Origin: an uncultured Bacteroidota bacterium
GTDB lineage: Bacteria > Bacteroidota > Bacteroidia > Flavobacteriales > Flavobacteriaceae
Direction of reading: 5' to 3'
DNA: 45,320 nucleotides
Assembly: GCA_902594485.1 (NCBI GenBank)
Contig: CACJMJ010000003.1
Coordinates: 1 to 45,320, forward strand
In this document: positions 33,982-42,491 of the stretch, in pieces
Layout: every line of letters starts with the position of its first letter
How positions within the stretch are numbered: the first letter of the stretch is position 1
Program-made: the position numbers and the translations under genes
Notes under the pieces: model-generated
What the model was told of the DNA's origin: nothing
The model's input: only the letters and a program-made list of their open reading frames with translations
Database searches by the model: none

Positions 33982-35339
33982 TAAAAACCTAATGAGAGTT
34001 TAGCTATATAGAAAAATAAGAAAATACCAAATATATCATTTGCTGTTGTAATGAATGGACCAGTAGCAATAGCAGGATCAATTCCTTGCTTATCAAGTAT
34101 TATAGGTACAAAAGTCCCAACTAGTGCAGCTATTATTATTACCCCCATCATAGAACCAGCAATTGTAAGACTCATTAAAAGATCTTGATTTACAATCTGA
34201 CCAAAAATAACTAGAATTATTGCTAATGCTAAACCATTAATTAGACTTAACCCTACTTCTTTTACAAGTCTTGATAGAAGTGAGCCCTTAACTAAATCAT
34301 TAGCTAAACCTTGAACAATAATTGCAGAAGATTGGACACCAACATTTCCTGCCATAGCTGCAATAAGTGGTGTGTAAAAGAATAGATTTCTAAGATCAGG
34401 TTGATTCATGATCTGTTCAAAATCTTTCAAGATAAATACACTTCCAAGACCACCTAATAATCCTAAGAATAACCATGGAAGTCTAGCTTTTGTCAATTGA
34501 AAAATAGAATCATTAACTTCTACCTCTGATGATATACCAGCGGCCAATTGATAATCTTTGTCTGCTTCATCTTTAATTAAATCAACGATATCATCAATTG
34601 TAATTCTTCCAAGTAAAGTTTTACTTTTATTAGTTACAGGAATAGCCTCAAGATCATATTTAGACATAATCTTTGCAACCTCTTCTCCATCTTGGTCAGA
34701 AGTAACATAATCTACTTTGGGTATAAAAATATCTTTAACTTTCGATCTTGACTTTGCAGTTACTACATCTTTAAGAGAAAGCCTTCCTTTTAGTTTATTT
34801 TTTGAATCTACCACATATATGGAGTGAACTCTGGTAACATTTTTTGCTTGTTTTCTTATTTCGTCAAGACAATTTGAAATACTTAAATTCTCATTTACCT
34901 TGACAAGCTCTTTTGCCATTAAACCTCCCGCAGTGTCATCCTCATACTTTAATAGCTCCTTAATATCATCTGTTAATTCAGAATCTTTTATTTGAGAGAA
35001 TACTCTTTCTTGTCTTTCCTCTGGTAACTCTGATATAACATCAGTTGCATCATCAGTATCTAATTCTTCAATTTTTTCTGCAATTTCTTTCTCAGAAAGA
35101 TTCTCTAGAATTATTTCTCTTAAATCTTCATCAATTTCAGCTAATGCATCAGCAATTTTTTCTTTGTCAAATATTTTAACAAGAAATATAACTTCATTAA
35201 TTTCTAGTGATTCAAAAATCTCAGCAAGATCGGCATAGTGAAGTTCTTCAAGATTTGTGATAAGTTTATCCTTATCATCATTACTAATAAGTTTTTTAAT
35301 CTTATTAATTAATTCATCATTGATTTTAAATTGTCTCAT
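33981..35339 (-). CDS. mgtE: Magnesium transporter MgtE
   Basis: A 452-residue Mg2+ channel: N-domain of helical repeats (about 1-125, LHYADLAEIFESLE), two CBS domains (about 135-255), the connecting helix, and five membrane helices in the last 165 residues with FYTPLIAAMAGNVGVQSSAI. The N and CBS domains bind Mg2+ and close the pore. The start is ATG 35339; GTG 35342 is adjacent. It overlaps rsmA by 14 bases and arsC by one base. No Mg riboswitch is seen. Confidence 0.95.
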   Translation of the reverse strand: MRQFKINDELINKIKKLISNDDKDKLITNLEELHYADLAEIFESLEINEVIFLVKIFDKEKIADALAEIDEDLREIILENLSEKEIAEKIEELDTDDATDVISELPEERQERVFSQIKDSELTDDIKELLKYEDDTAGGLMAKELVKVNENLSISNCLDEIRKQAKNVTRVHSIYVVDSKNKLKGRLSLKDVVTAKSRSKVKDIFIPKVDYVTSDQDGEEVAKIMSKYDLEAIPVTNKSKTLLGRITIDDIVDLIKDEADKDYQLAAGISSEVEVNDSIFQLTKARLPWLFLGLLGGLGSVFILKDFEQIMNQPDLRNLFFYTPLIAAMAGNVGVQSSAIIVQGLANDLVKGSLLSRLVKEVGLSLINGLALAIILVIFGQIVNQDLLMSLTIAGSMMGVIIIAALVGTFVPIILDKQGIDPAIATGPFITTANDIFGIFLFFYIAKLSLGF

Positions 35340-36111
35340 CACTTATTTTTTTAGTTAATTTGACAAATTCTTCAATAGTAAGTTGCTCGGGCCTTAATTC
35401 AAATATACTATCTTCTAATATATTTTCCTGTATATCAAGTCTTTTTAGAGAATTTTTTATTTTTTTTCTTCTTTGCTGAAAGCTTAATTTAATTACCTTG
35501 TCTAATAGATCTAAATCACAATCAATAGTCAAATTCTTTTTTCTAGTCAATGAAATTACTGCCGAGTCTACCTTAGGTTTAGGGAAGAAAACATTTGGTG
35601 ATACATTAAATAAAATTTTAGTATCATAAAATAGCTGCGTTTTTACAGATAATATTCCATATTGTTTACAATTGTTTTTACTGATTATCCTCTCAGCAAC
35701 CTCTTTTTGGAACATACCAATGAGTCCACTAACAGATTTATAATTATCAATTGATTTAAACAATATTTGAGATGAAATATTATATGGAAAGTTTCCAATA
35801 ATTAATATGTCTTTTTCGGATGGGTAAGTTGATTCCATATTAAATTTTAAGAAATCTGCTTCAACTATATTAAGCTTCTCTTTTTGAAACTCACTATTAA
35901 GGAATTCAACTGATTCTTTATCTACCTCAATTAAAGTGAGCATATCTTTAATATGAAGTAAATGTTTTGTAAGAGCTCCTTTTCCAGGCCCAATTTCAAT
36001 AATCTTTTTAAACTTTTTAAAATTAATAGCCTCAACTATTTTTTTTGAAATATTATCATCAATTAGAAAGTGTTGACCCAGGAATTTTTTTGGATTAACA
36101 TCTCTTTGCAT
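35326..36111 (-). CDS. rsmA: 16S rRNA dimethyladenosine transferase RsmA (KsgA)
   Basis: A 261-residue methyltransferase that dimethylates two adenines in the 16S rRNA 3' hairpin. The SAM-binding EIGPGKGALTKHLL starts at 39, acidic motif IEVDKES follows, and the target-adenine motif NFPYNIS is at 107-113. FFPKPKVDSAV and the C-terminal QQRRKKI are typical. It is placed three bases after serS and overlaps mgtE. Confidence 0.96.
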   Translation of the reverse strand: MQRDVNPKKFLGQHFLIDDNISKKIVEAINFKKFKKIIEIGPGKGALTKHLLHIKDMLTLIEVDKESVEFLNSEFQKEKLNIVEADFLKFNMESTYPSEKDILIIGNFPYNISSQILFKSIDNYKSVSGLIGMFQKEVAERIISKNNCKQYGILSVKTQLFYDTKILFNVSPNVFFPKPKVDSAVISLTRKKNLTIDCDLDLLDKVIKLSFQQRRKKIKNSLKRLDIQENILEDSIFELRPEQLTIEEFVKLTKKISDETI

Positions 36112-36114
36112 AAT

Positions 36115-37389
36115 CTAATTGATTAAATCAAATCCAGTATATGGAATTAATGCTTTTGGAATTTGAATCCCTTCATTAGTCTGGTTATTCTCGATAAGTC
36201 CTGCCATAACTCTTGGGAGAGCCAGGGAGCTTCCATTTAGAGTATGTAATAATTCGTTTTTACCTTCTTTATTTTTAAACTTAAGGTTTAAACGGTTTGA
36301 TTGGTATGACTTAAAATTTGATACTGAGCTTATCTCTAACCATTTTTTTTGTCCTTTTGAAAATATCTCAAAATCATATGTTATTGATGATGTAAATCCA
36401 AGATCTCCTGCACATAAATTGAGAATTCTAAAATCTATTTCAAGGTCACTTAAAATTTCTTTTACGTGCTCTTTCATATTAATTAGAGCTTGACTAGAAT
36501 TATCAGGGTGTTCAAGTCTTACTATTTCAACTTTATCAAATTGATGAAGTCTATTCAGGCCTCTTACTTCTGATCCATAACTACCTGCTTCTCTCCTAAA
36601 GCATGGTGTATATCCTGTAAGTAAAACTGGCATTTCATCTGAAGATAAAATTTTGTCTCTGTAAATATTTGTAAGAGGTACTTCGGCAGTAGGAATTAAA
36701 TAAAAGTTATCTTCATTTACGTGATACATTTGGCCATCTTTATCTGGTAACTGTCCCGTAGCAAAAGCTGAATCAGAATTTACTAAATGAGGAACTTGGA
36801 ATTCAGTGTATCCTGCAGATGTATTTTTATCTAAAAAATAGTTAATAAGCCCTCTTTGAAGTTTAGCCCCTTTACCTTTGTATACAGGAAAGCCAGATCC
36901 AGTAATCTTACTTCCAAGTTCAAAATCAATTATATCATACTCTTTAGCCAGATCCCAATGAGTCTTTAGATTTTCGTCAGGTTCAATTTTTTCATTACTT
37001 CTGTAGACTTCAATATTATCTTCAATAGTAAAACCCTCAGGTACTTCATTATCTGGAATATTTGGTATAGATGTTAATAATTCAAAAATATCTGATTTTA
37101 TTTTTTCAAGTTGGTCAGATAGAGTCTTAGATTTTAATTTTAAATCACTTGATTCCTCTTTCAAAGCAGAAACACTATCGTCATTATTTCCAGATTTAAA
37201 TATTTCTGAAATTTTCTTTGAAATGTTGTTTGACTCAAATAAAATTTTATCCAAGTCTTGTTGAGTTTTTTTTCTAGTGAGATTAAGATCAATAATCTTA
37301 TCAATAATTTTTAGGTCTTTGAAACCTCGTTTTTTTAAACCTATGAGTGTTTCCTCTTTATTATTAGAAATTGTATCAATTGAAAGCAT
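36115..37389 (-). CDS. serS: Serine-tRNA ligase
   Basis: A 424-residue class II synthetase. An N-terminal coiled-coil arm (about 30-110) reaches the tRNA variable arm. Motif 2 appears as CFRREAGSYGSEVRGLNR, and motif 3 as LNGSSLALPRVMAGLIENNQ. TAEVPLTN is the serine-site segment. Length is normal. There is a 27-base gap to ribF upstream with an exact -7 box. Confidence 0.97.
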   Translation of the reverse strand: MLSIDTISNNKEETLIGLKKRGFKDLKIIDKIIDLNLTRKKTQQDLDKILFESNNISKKISEIFKSGNNDDSVSALKEESSDLKLKSKTLSDQLEKIKSDIFELLTSIPNIPDNEVPEGFTIEDNIEVYRSNEKIEPDENLKTHWDLAKEYDIIDFELGSKITGSGFPVYKGKGAKLQRGLINYFLDKNTSAGYTEFQVPHLVNSDSAFATGQLPDKDGQMYHVNEDNFYLIPTAEVPLTNIYRDKILSSDEMPVLLTGYTPCFRREAGSYGSEVRGLNRLHQFDKVEIVRLEHPDNSSQALINMKEHVKEILSDLEIDFRILNLCAGDLGFTSSITYDFEIFSKGQKKWLEISSVSNFKSYQSNRLNLKFKNKEGKNELLHTLNGSSLALPRVMAGLIENNQTNEGIQIPKALIPYTGFDLIN

Positions 37390-37404
37390 AGGTTATTTTG
37401 AAAT

Positions 37405-37412
37405 CAAAGATA
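37405..37412 (-). promoter_or_regulatory. Putative -7 box for serS
   Basis: Minus-strand TATCTTTG, an exact TAnnTTTG, 15 bases before the serS ATG. It overlaps the ribF 3' region and lacks a TTTG partner, so it is at best an internal promoter. Confidence 0.3.
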
Positions 37413-37416
37413 AAAC

Positions 37417-38343
37417 TTATTTGTTTATTAATTTTAGGCAGTGTTCTTCATCTTTTGCTAATTGAGTTTTTAATGCCTCAATTGACGAAAACTTTTTTTC
37501 TTCTCTTATTTTCTCAACAACATCAACACTAATGACTTTATCATAGATGTCTTTATCAAAACTAAATAGGTTTACTTCAATAGACTTTTCTTTAGTCCCA
37601 ATAGTTGGTCGGTGACCTATATTCATCATACCATTATATAACTTATTATCAATTGTTGTTTTAATATAATAGACACCATCTTTAGGAATAATTTTATAGT
37701 CCTCTTCAATTGAGATATTAGCAGTAGGATAATTTATTTGCTTGCCTAGCCCATCGCCTTTGACAACTTTACCAGTTAGACTAAAAAATCTTCCTAAATA
37801 TGTTTCTGTTGTTTTCAAGTCACCTTCATTAATTGAGTTTCTAATCTTTGTAGAACTAATAGCAATTTTTTCTATTTCTTGCGCATCAATCTCATCTACC
37901 ACAAAATTGAATTCCCTTGAGTACTCTTTAAGATCTGTGACTGAAGCTTCTCGCCCTTTACCAAACCTATGATCATATCCTATAATTATATGTTTTAACT
38001 TAAGCTTCTCTACTAAGTACTCTTTTATAAATTGATCAGCAGATAACAACGAAAATTTTTTATCGAATGGATGAATAACAAGATGATCAATTCCAATCTT
38101 TTCTAGATGATCTATTTTTTCATCTAAAGTATCTATCATTTTTATATCATTATACTTATTTAAAATAACCCTAGGATGAGGGAAAAACGTTAGGACTACA
38201 GATGATAGATCACTTTGTTTTGATGCAGTTATAAGTTTATTGAAAATTTTTTGATGACCTTTATGGATACCATCAAATGTCCCTATTGTAACAACAGAAT
38301 TTTTTGATTCATTATATTCATCAATACTTTTATAAATTTTCAT
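37417..38343 (-). CDS. ribF: Bifunctional riboflavin kinase / FAD synthetase
   Basis: A 308-residue bifunctional enzyme. The N-terminal FAD synthetase has the nucleotidyltransferase motif TIGTFDGIHKGHQ (with GxxHxGH) and ISSTKIR; the C-terminal riboflavin kinase domain has GKVVKGDGLGKQINYPTANI and NIGHRPTIG. It turns riboflavin into FMN and FAD. It overlaps the pth end by 14 bases. Confidence 0.96.
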   Translation of the reverse strand: MKIYKSIDEYNESKNSVVTIGTFDGIHKGHQKIFNKLITASKQSDLSSVVLTFFPHPRVILNKYNDIKMIDTLDEKIDHLEKIGIDHLVIHPFDKKFSLLSADQFIKEYLVEKLKLKHIIIGYDHRFGKGREASVTDLKEYSREFNFVVDEIDAQEIEKIAISSTKIRNSINEGDLKTTETYLGRFFSLTGKVVKGDGLGKQINYPTANISIEEDYKIIPKDGVYYIKTTIDNKLYNGMMNIGHRPTIGTKEKSIEVNLFSFDKDIYDKVISVDVVEKIREEKKFSSIEALKTQLAKDEEHCLKLINK

Positions 38344-38962
38344 CTATAAAATTCTTCTTATTATAAAAATTCATAGTCCTTTCTAATCCAGTCTGAAGAA
38401 ATGAAAAAATTATCTCAATAGATTTATTTGTTAATAAAGGTATTTTTGACTGTTCTTCTTTTGTCCATTTACCAAGAACATAATCTGTCATTGAAACATT
38501 TTTGTCATTTGAAATACCGATTCTAATCCTAGAATAATTGGAGTTTCCAAGATATTCCTCAATATCTTTTAAGCCATTATGTCCTCCAGAATTTCCTTTT
38601 GATTTAATTTTTATATTCCCAAAGTAGAGATTTAGATCATCACAAACTACTATAATATTATTTGTGTCAACCTTTTCTTTTTTCATCCAATATGAAAGTG
38701 ACTTCCCAGAATTATTAACATAATTGTTGGGTTTAATTAAAATTAATTTTTTCCCTTTATATTTTGCCTCAGCTCTGTATGCTAATTTAACAGCATCAAA
38801 ACTAACTTTTAGTTCTAGTGCAAGTTTATCTATGGCATCAAATCCAATATTGTGTCTTGTGTTTTCATATTCAGGACCAATATTTCCAATACCTAAGATG
38901 AGATATTTATTCATATCAGACTTTGAAGAGAACCGTGATACGATTTTATTAAAAAAATACAT
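38330..38962 (-). CDS. pth: Peptidyl-tRNA hydrolase
   Basis: A 210-residue enzyme that frees tRNA from stalled peptidyl-tRNA. LGIGNIGPEYENTRHNIGFDAID holds the catalytic His37; VCDDLNLYFGNIKIKSKGNSGGHNGLKDI is the other conserved region. The first 16 residues precede the usual MNKYLILGIGN start; similar extensions are found in flavobacterial Pth, so the longer start at 38962 is kept (alternative ATG at 38914). Confidence 0.94.
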   Translation of the reverse strand: MYFFNKIVSRFSSKSDMNKYLILGIGNIGPEYENTRHNIGFDAIDKLALELKVSFDAVKLAYRAEAKYKGKKLILIKPNNYVNNSGKSLSYWMKKEKVDTNNIIVVCDDLNLYFGNIKIKSKGNSGGHNGLKDIEEYLGNSNYSRIRIGISNDKNVSMTDYVLGKWTKEEQSKIPLLTNKSIEIIFSFLQTGLERTMNFYNKKNFIDENL

Positions 38963-38972
38963 TGTACTGAAA

Positions 38973-38995
38973 TAATCTTATTAAAGTTAAGATTA
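38973..38995 (-). terminator. Hairpin between rplY and pth (weak terminator or processing site)
   Basis: On the minus strand TAATCTTA and TAAGATTA form a perfect 8-bp stem with a seven-base loop, 11 bases after the rplY stop. It is followed by TTTCAG rather than a long T run and the stem is all but one A-T, so termination would be partial at best. It could attenuate or protect the upstream rplY transcript. Confidence 0.4.
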
Positions 38996-39006
38996 ATTGA
39001 ATACAA

Positions 39007-39714
39007 TTATTCTTTTGAGTCTTTAGATTCTTCTTTAGGAGCCTCTGATTTTGCATCACCGCCTTCAGCAGCTTTACCATCAGCACTTTCAGCACCTTCA
39101 ACACCTTCAGCACCTTCAACACCCTCTTCACCTTCAACTCCTTCTTCATCTTCAGGTAATGCCATAGAAGCTCTTGAAGTTCTAACTTGGCAAACTACTG
39201 TATTATCTGGATGAAGTAACTCATAATCATCACTTTCAAGTTCAGAAGTATAAAATTTATCACCTAGTTCAAGCTCAGAAATATCAACATTTAGAGAGTC
39301 TGGAAGATTCCCTGGAAGAGCTTTAACTCTAAGTTTTCTCTTATTTCTTGTTAATATTCCACCACTGTTAAGTACACCTGGAGCAGAACCACTTAGTTCT
39401 ACAGGTATATCCATTGTTACGGGTTTGTCATCATGAAGCTCATAGAAGTCAGCATGAAGTATTTTATCTGATACAGGATGAAATTGAATGTCTTGAAGAA
39501 TAGCATTTTTCTTTTTATCACCAAGATTCAAAACAACAGTATGAGCTGCTGCCGTGTAGACTAGATCTTTGAAACCTATCTCAGATGCAGTAAAATGTAA
39601 AATTTCACCTCCTCCATATAATACGCATGGTACATTCCCATCTTTTCTGACAGAATTTGTACTTGTTTTTCCTGTAGCCTCTCTTATTAAGCCTTTAATT
39701 TCTATAGATTTCAT
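39007..39714 (-). CDS. rplY: 50S ribosomal protein L25/general stress protein Ctc
   Basis: A 235-residue protein of the CTC type: N-terminal L25 domain (about 1-95, 5S rRNA binding), C-terminal beta domain (about 100-190), and a low-complexity tail from about 190 rich in Glu, Gly and Val, encoded by 9-bp repeats (39081-39152). The start [17 protein letters not shown] is normal. It follows prs by four bases, an arrangement conserved in many Bacteria (prs, rplY, pth). Confidence 0.95.
   Translation of the reverse strand: MKSIEIKGLIREATGKTSTNSVRKDGNVPCVLYGGGEILHFTASEIGFKDLVYTAAAHTVVLNLGDKKKNAILQDIQFHPVSDKILHADFYELHDDKPVTMDIPVELSGSAPGVLNSGGILTRNKRKLRVKALPGNLPDSLNVDISELELGDKFYTSELESDDYELLHPDNTVVCQVRTSRASMALPEDEEGVEGEEGVEGAEGVEGAESADGKAAEGGDAKSEAPKEESKDSKE
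39081..39152 (-). repeat. Nine-base tandem repeat in rplY
   Basis: Eight imperfect copies of a 9-bp unit (on the plus strand CAACACCTT or CAGCACCTT and variants) encoding the tripeptide-like pattern G-V-E-G-A-E. Copies at 39090-39116 alternate between the two forms. The repeat length is a multiple of three, so slippage would change tail length without frameshift. Confidence 0.8.
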
Positions 39715-39718
39715 TTTT

Positions 39719-40657
39719 TTATTTTATAAATAGTTTATCAATTGATTTGTTATTATGAACATTGAACATGGCTTCAGCAAATATTTTAGAGCATGTTAGG
39801 TGTTCAACTTTTTTTGATTTGTTCTTTATCTCAATTGAATCACTAGTGATTAATTTTTTTAGTTTTGATTTTTCAATTTTTTCGTAGGCATCTCCAGAAA
39901 GAAGTGCATGTGTACAAATTGCAATTACAGATTCAGCACCTTTCTCAATCATTAAATCTGCAGCTTTTGTTAATGTACCAGCTGTGTCAACCATATCATC
40001 AATTAAAATAACATTTTTACCTGTAACATCTCCGATTAGCTCCATGTGAGTAATCACATTACCTTTTGACCTCTGCTTGTAACATATTACTACATCTGCA
40101 TCTAAAAATTTAGAATATGCATAAGCTCTTTTTGAACCACCCATATCAGGAGATGCTATTGTTAAATTATTAATATTTAGTGATTTTATATATGGTACAA
40201 AAATCGCTGAGGCATATAGATGATCAACAGGCTTTTCAAAGAATCCTTGAATTTGATCAGCATGTAAATCCATTGTAATAATTCTTGTAGCACCAGCAGA
40301 CTCAAGAAGTTTAGCAACTAATTTTGCGCCTATTGGGACTCTGGGCTTATCTTTTCTGTCTTGTCTAGCCCATCCAAAATAGGGTATAACAGCAGTGATA
40401 TGTCTCGCTGAAGATCTTTTTGCAGCATCTAGCATTAGAAGCATTTCCATTAAATTATCAGAGGATGGGTTTGTTGATCCAATAATAAAGACTCTAGATC
40501 CTCTAACAGATTCTTCAAATGAAGGTTGAAACTCCCCATCATTATATCTTTGAATATATACACTACCAAGCTCTTGCCCAAAATGTTTTGCAATTTGGTT
40601 AGACAAAGTCATACTTTGTGTACAAGAAAATAATTTAACTGGTGTTTTCACATTCAA
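39719..40657 (-). CDS. prs: Ribose-phosphate pyrophosphokinase (PRPP synthetase)
   Basis: A 312-residue enzyme that makes PRPP from ribose 5-phosphate and [22 protein letters not shown], the metal-binding [13 protein letters not shown], the flexible-loop region and the PRPP loop [14 protein letters not shown] are present. A stop lies in frame right before the first possible start: it begins either at TTG 40657 (MNVKTPVK) or GTG 40651 (MKTPVK); no ATG is available. Unusual start codon aside, it is normal. Confidence 0.95.
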   Translation of the reverse strand: MNVKTPVKLFSCTQSMTLSNQIAKHFGQELGSVYIQRYNDGEFQPSFEESVRGSRVFIIGSTNPSSDNLMEMLLMLDAAKRSSARHITAVIPYFGWARQDRKDKPRVPIGAKLVAKLLESAGATRIITMDLHADQIQGFFEKPVDHLYASAIFVPYIKSLNINNLTIASPDMGGSKRAYAYSKFLDADVVICYKQRSKGNVITHMELIGDVTGKNVILIDDMVDTAGTLTKAADLMIEKGAESVIAICTHALLSGDAYEKIEKSKLKKLITSDSIEIKNKSKKVEHLTCSKIFAEAMFNVHNNKSIDKLFIK

Positions 40658-40669
40658 TTAATTGGAGTG

Positions 40670-40677
40670 CAAATTTA
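40670..40677 (-). promoter_or_regulatory. Putative -7 box for prs
   Basis: Minus-strand TAAATTTG, an exact TAnnTTTG, 12 bases before the TTG start (18 before the GTG). No clear TTTG upstream. It would drive the prs-rplY-pth-ribF-serS-rsmA-mgtE-arsC series. Confidence 0.38.
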
Positions 40678-40735
40678 TAAATAATTATTGTTCAGTATAA
40701 TTTTATTATAAATTATTTAATATAGTGGAATTTAT

Positions 40736-40743
40736 TAATTTTG
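40736..40743 (+). promoter_or_regulatory. Putative -7 box for tRNA-Leu
   Basis: TAATTTTG, an exact TAnnTTTG, ending nine bases before the mature tRNA 5' end. No TTTG at the -33 spacing. Confidence 0.4.
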
Positions 40744-40752
40744 AGCCCTTTA

Positions 40753-40834
40753 GCTTCGGTGGCGAAACTGGTAGACGCGCTGGATTCAAAATCCAGTTCC
40801 TTTCGGAGTGTGGGTTCGATTCCCACCCGAAGTA
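40753..40834 (+). tRNA. tRNA-Leu (anticodon CAA)
   Basis: An 82-base type II tRNA. Acceptor stem GCTTCGG pairs with CCGAAGT (first pair G-T), anticodon stem CTGGA/TCCAG with loop TTCAAAA giving anticodon CAA (reads TTG codons), a long variable arm typical of leucine tRNA, T arm GTGGG-TTCGATT-CCCAC. Discriminator base is A and CCA is not encoded. Confidence 0.97.
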
Positions 40835-40846
40835 CTATTATGAATA

Positions 40847-41485
40847 TTAAATCGACAAGTCAAAATCTATATAATTTTCAATTGTCAATTTACAGCCCTT
40901 ATCTCTGAGAGTTTTATCTGAGCTACTTGAAGTTATTCCAATAACATCTACATCTGAATTTACTGCTGCTGTCACACCTTCTATAGAATCTTCAAAAATT
41001 AAACATTCTTCTTTTTTCAATTTAAACCTATTAACAGTTTCATTAAACATTTCAGGGTTAGGTTTACCTTTTTCTACCTCATCTCCACAAATGATACTAT
41101 CAAACTTTTCATATATTTTTAATTCACTCAAGATCATTTTAACATTCTTCCTTATGGCATTACTTGCAAGTCCAACTAAAATTTTTTTGGATTTAATTAA
41201 TTCAAATATCTCCATAAACCCCTTAATTGGTAATACATTATTTTTATATATTTTTCTAAAAATTATCTCTTTATTATCAGTCATAATTTTTAATTCTTTT
41301 CTTGAATACTTATCACCATATACCGCAGTCATTAAATCAAGAGTTCCACCACCTTTGTAATCTTTTAATTTCTCTGAAAAATTTTCAACTTTATTTTCCT
41401 CAAAAAAAGTTTCCCAAGCTCTATAGTGATATGGCAAACTATCAACTATTGTTCCATCCATATCAAAAATCACACCTTTTATCAT
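40847..41485 (-). CDS. HAD-superfamily phosphatase, beta-phosphoglucomutase-like
   Basis: A 212-residue HAD enzyme: motif I FDMDGTIVDS (nucleophile Asp8, acid/base Asp10), cap domain about 15-85, motif II ASN near 107-109, motif III Lys141 in KGKPNPEMF and motif IV FEDSIEGV (Glu165, Asp166). The ED pair and helical cap fit the beta-phosphoglucomutase/phosphatase subgroup. Substrate unknown. It ends 12 bases from the tRNA gene, on the opposite strand, and starts head-to-head with the sugar isomerase gene. Confidence 0.88.
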   Translation of the reverse strand: MIKGVIFDMDGTIVDSLPYHYRAWETFFEENKVENFSEKLKDYKGGGTLDLMTAVYGDKYSRKELKIMTDNKEIIFRKIYKNNVLPIKGFMEIFELIKSKKILVGLASNAIRKNVKMILSELKIYEKFDSIICGDEVEKGKPNPEMFNETVNRFKLKKEECLIFEDSIEGVTAAVNSDVDVIGITSSSSDKTLRDKGCKLTIENYIDFDLSI

Positions 41486-41573
41486 TTTATGCTCTAATAT
41501 TAAAAAAGTATTTAATTATATTTAAAGTTAGTTATCAACTTAAAAAAACCTAATATTAATTATTAACATCATT
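41486..41573. other. Divergent intergenic region
   Basis: An 88-base AT-rich spacer between the divergent HAD and isomerase genes. It holds two copies of CTAATATTAA (41494-41503 and 41550-41559) and an imperfect inverted repeat around 41521-41544 (TTTAAAGTT and AACTTAAA). No TAnnTTTG box is found on either strand. Confidence 0.35.
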
Positions 41574-42491
41574 ATGAATTCAAGAAGAAGCTTTATTAAG
41601 AAATCGTCCATAATTACAATAGGAGCATTAAATTATAATTTTACTCCATTTACAACTGATGTCAATGGTGTTGATATATCAGTAATTACTTATTCTTTTA
41701 GACCTGGACAGGAAGAAGCTAATGTGATACTTCAAAACTGTATAGACTCAGGAGTTGATAACATTGAACTAATGGGGAGTCACATTGAAAAAACAATGGG
41801 GATTCCAAGATCTAGGAGATCATATGCTGACTGGAGAGAGAATGTAACAAATAAGCAACTTAAGAGTATGAGAAAGTTTTTTAATGATAATGGGATTAAT
41901 ATTTTTGCTTATAAGCCAAATTGCATAAGTTCAGGAAACACAGACGGTGAAATTGAATATGCTATGAGAGCAACAAAAGCTTTAGGAGCTGACTTTCTAA
42001 TGAATGAATTACTAGATAATAATGACATAGATAGAGTTAATTATTTTTCTAAAAAACATAAAGTTAAAGTTGGTTATCACACACATAGTAATAATCTTGG
42101 CTCAAACAAGATGGCTACTGATCAAGCATGGGATTATGCTCTTAGTTCTTCAAAAAATAACTTTATAAACTTAGACATAGGACATTATATAAATGTTAGG
42201 GGTAATACAAGAGAATCTCTAATTGAATTTATAAAGAATAATCATGAAAAAATATGCAGTCTTCATTTAAAAGACAGACAATACGGTAAAATTGCAAACC
42301 CTGGTGTAAGTGATAATCAAATATGGGGTTTTGGAGACACACCAATAGATAAAGTTCTAAGGTTGATGAGAGATAACTCATATAAATTTACTGCTACTAT
42401 AGAACTCGAATATAGGATTCCTGAAGGGTCAAATAGAGTTAAAGAAGTTAAAAAATGCCTTGAATATTGTAAAAAAGCTCTAAACTCCTAG
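41574..42491 (+). CDS. Sugar phosphate isomerase/epimerase-like protein with Tat signal
   Basis: A 305-residue protein: twin-arginine signal SRRSFIKKS (3-11) and a short hydrophobic segment, then an AP-endonuclease-2-like TIM barrel. Conserved metal-ligand segments are seen as VGYHTHSNN, NLDIGHYIN, LHLKDRQYG and TIELEYRIP. Proteins of this type, exported folded by Tat, act on sugars in the periplasm. The substrate is unknown. Its stop is directly followed by the ATG of the TonB receptor (TAGATG), so the two are a transcription unit. Confidence 0.87.
   Translation: MNSRRSFIKKSSIITIGALNYNFTPFTTDVNGVDISVITYSFRPGQEEANVILQNCIDSGVDNIELMGSHIEKTMGIPRSRRSYADWRENVTNKQLKSMRKFFNDNGINIFAYKPNCISSGNTDGEIEYAMRATKALGADFLMNELLDNNDIDRVNYFSKKHKVKVGYHTHSNNLGSNKMATDQAWDYALSSSKNNFINLDIGHYINVRGNTRESLIEFIKNNHEKICSLHLKDRQYGKIANPGVSDNQIWGFGDTPIDKVLRLMRDNSYKFTATIELEYRIPEGSNRVKEVKKCLEYCKKALNS

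Noticed and set aside
35340-35500. Possible Mg-responsive leader before mgtE
   Set aside because: mgtE overlaps the end of rsmA, so there is no untranslated leader to hold a riboswitch.
38949-39149. Short minus-strand frame rich in Lys-Val-Leu repeats
   Set aside because: It is the shifted reading of the 9-bp repeat in rplY, not a separate gene.
41494-41559. Direct repeats CTAATATTAA in the divergent spacer as an operator
   Set aside because: The words are AT-only save one base, 56 bases apart, and no promoter box is nearby; chance is likely in this composition.
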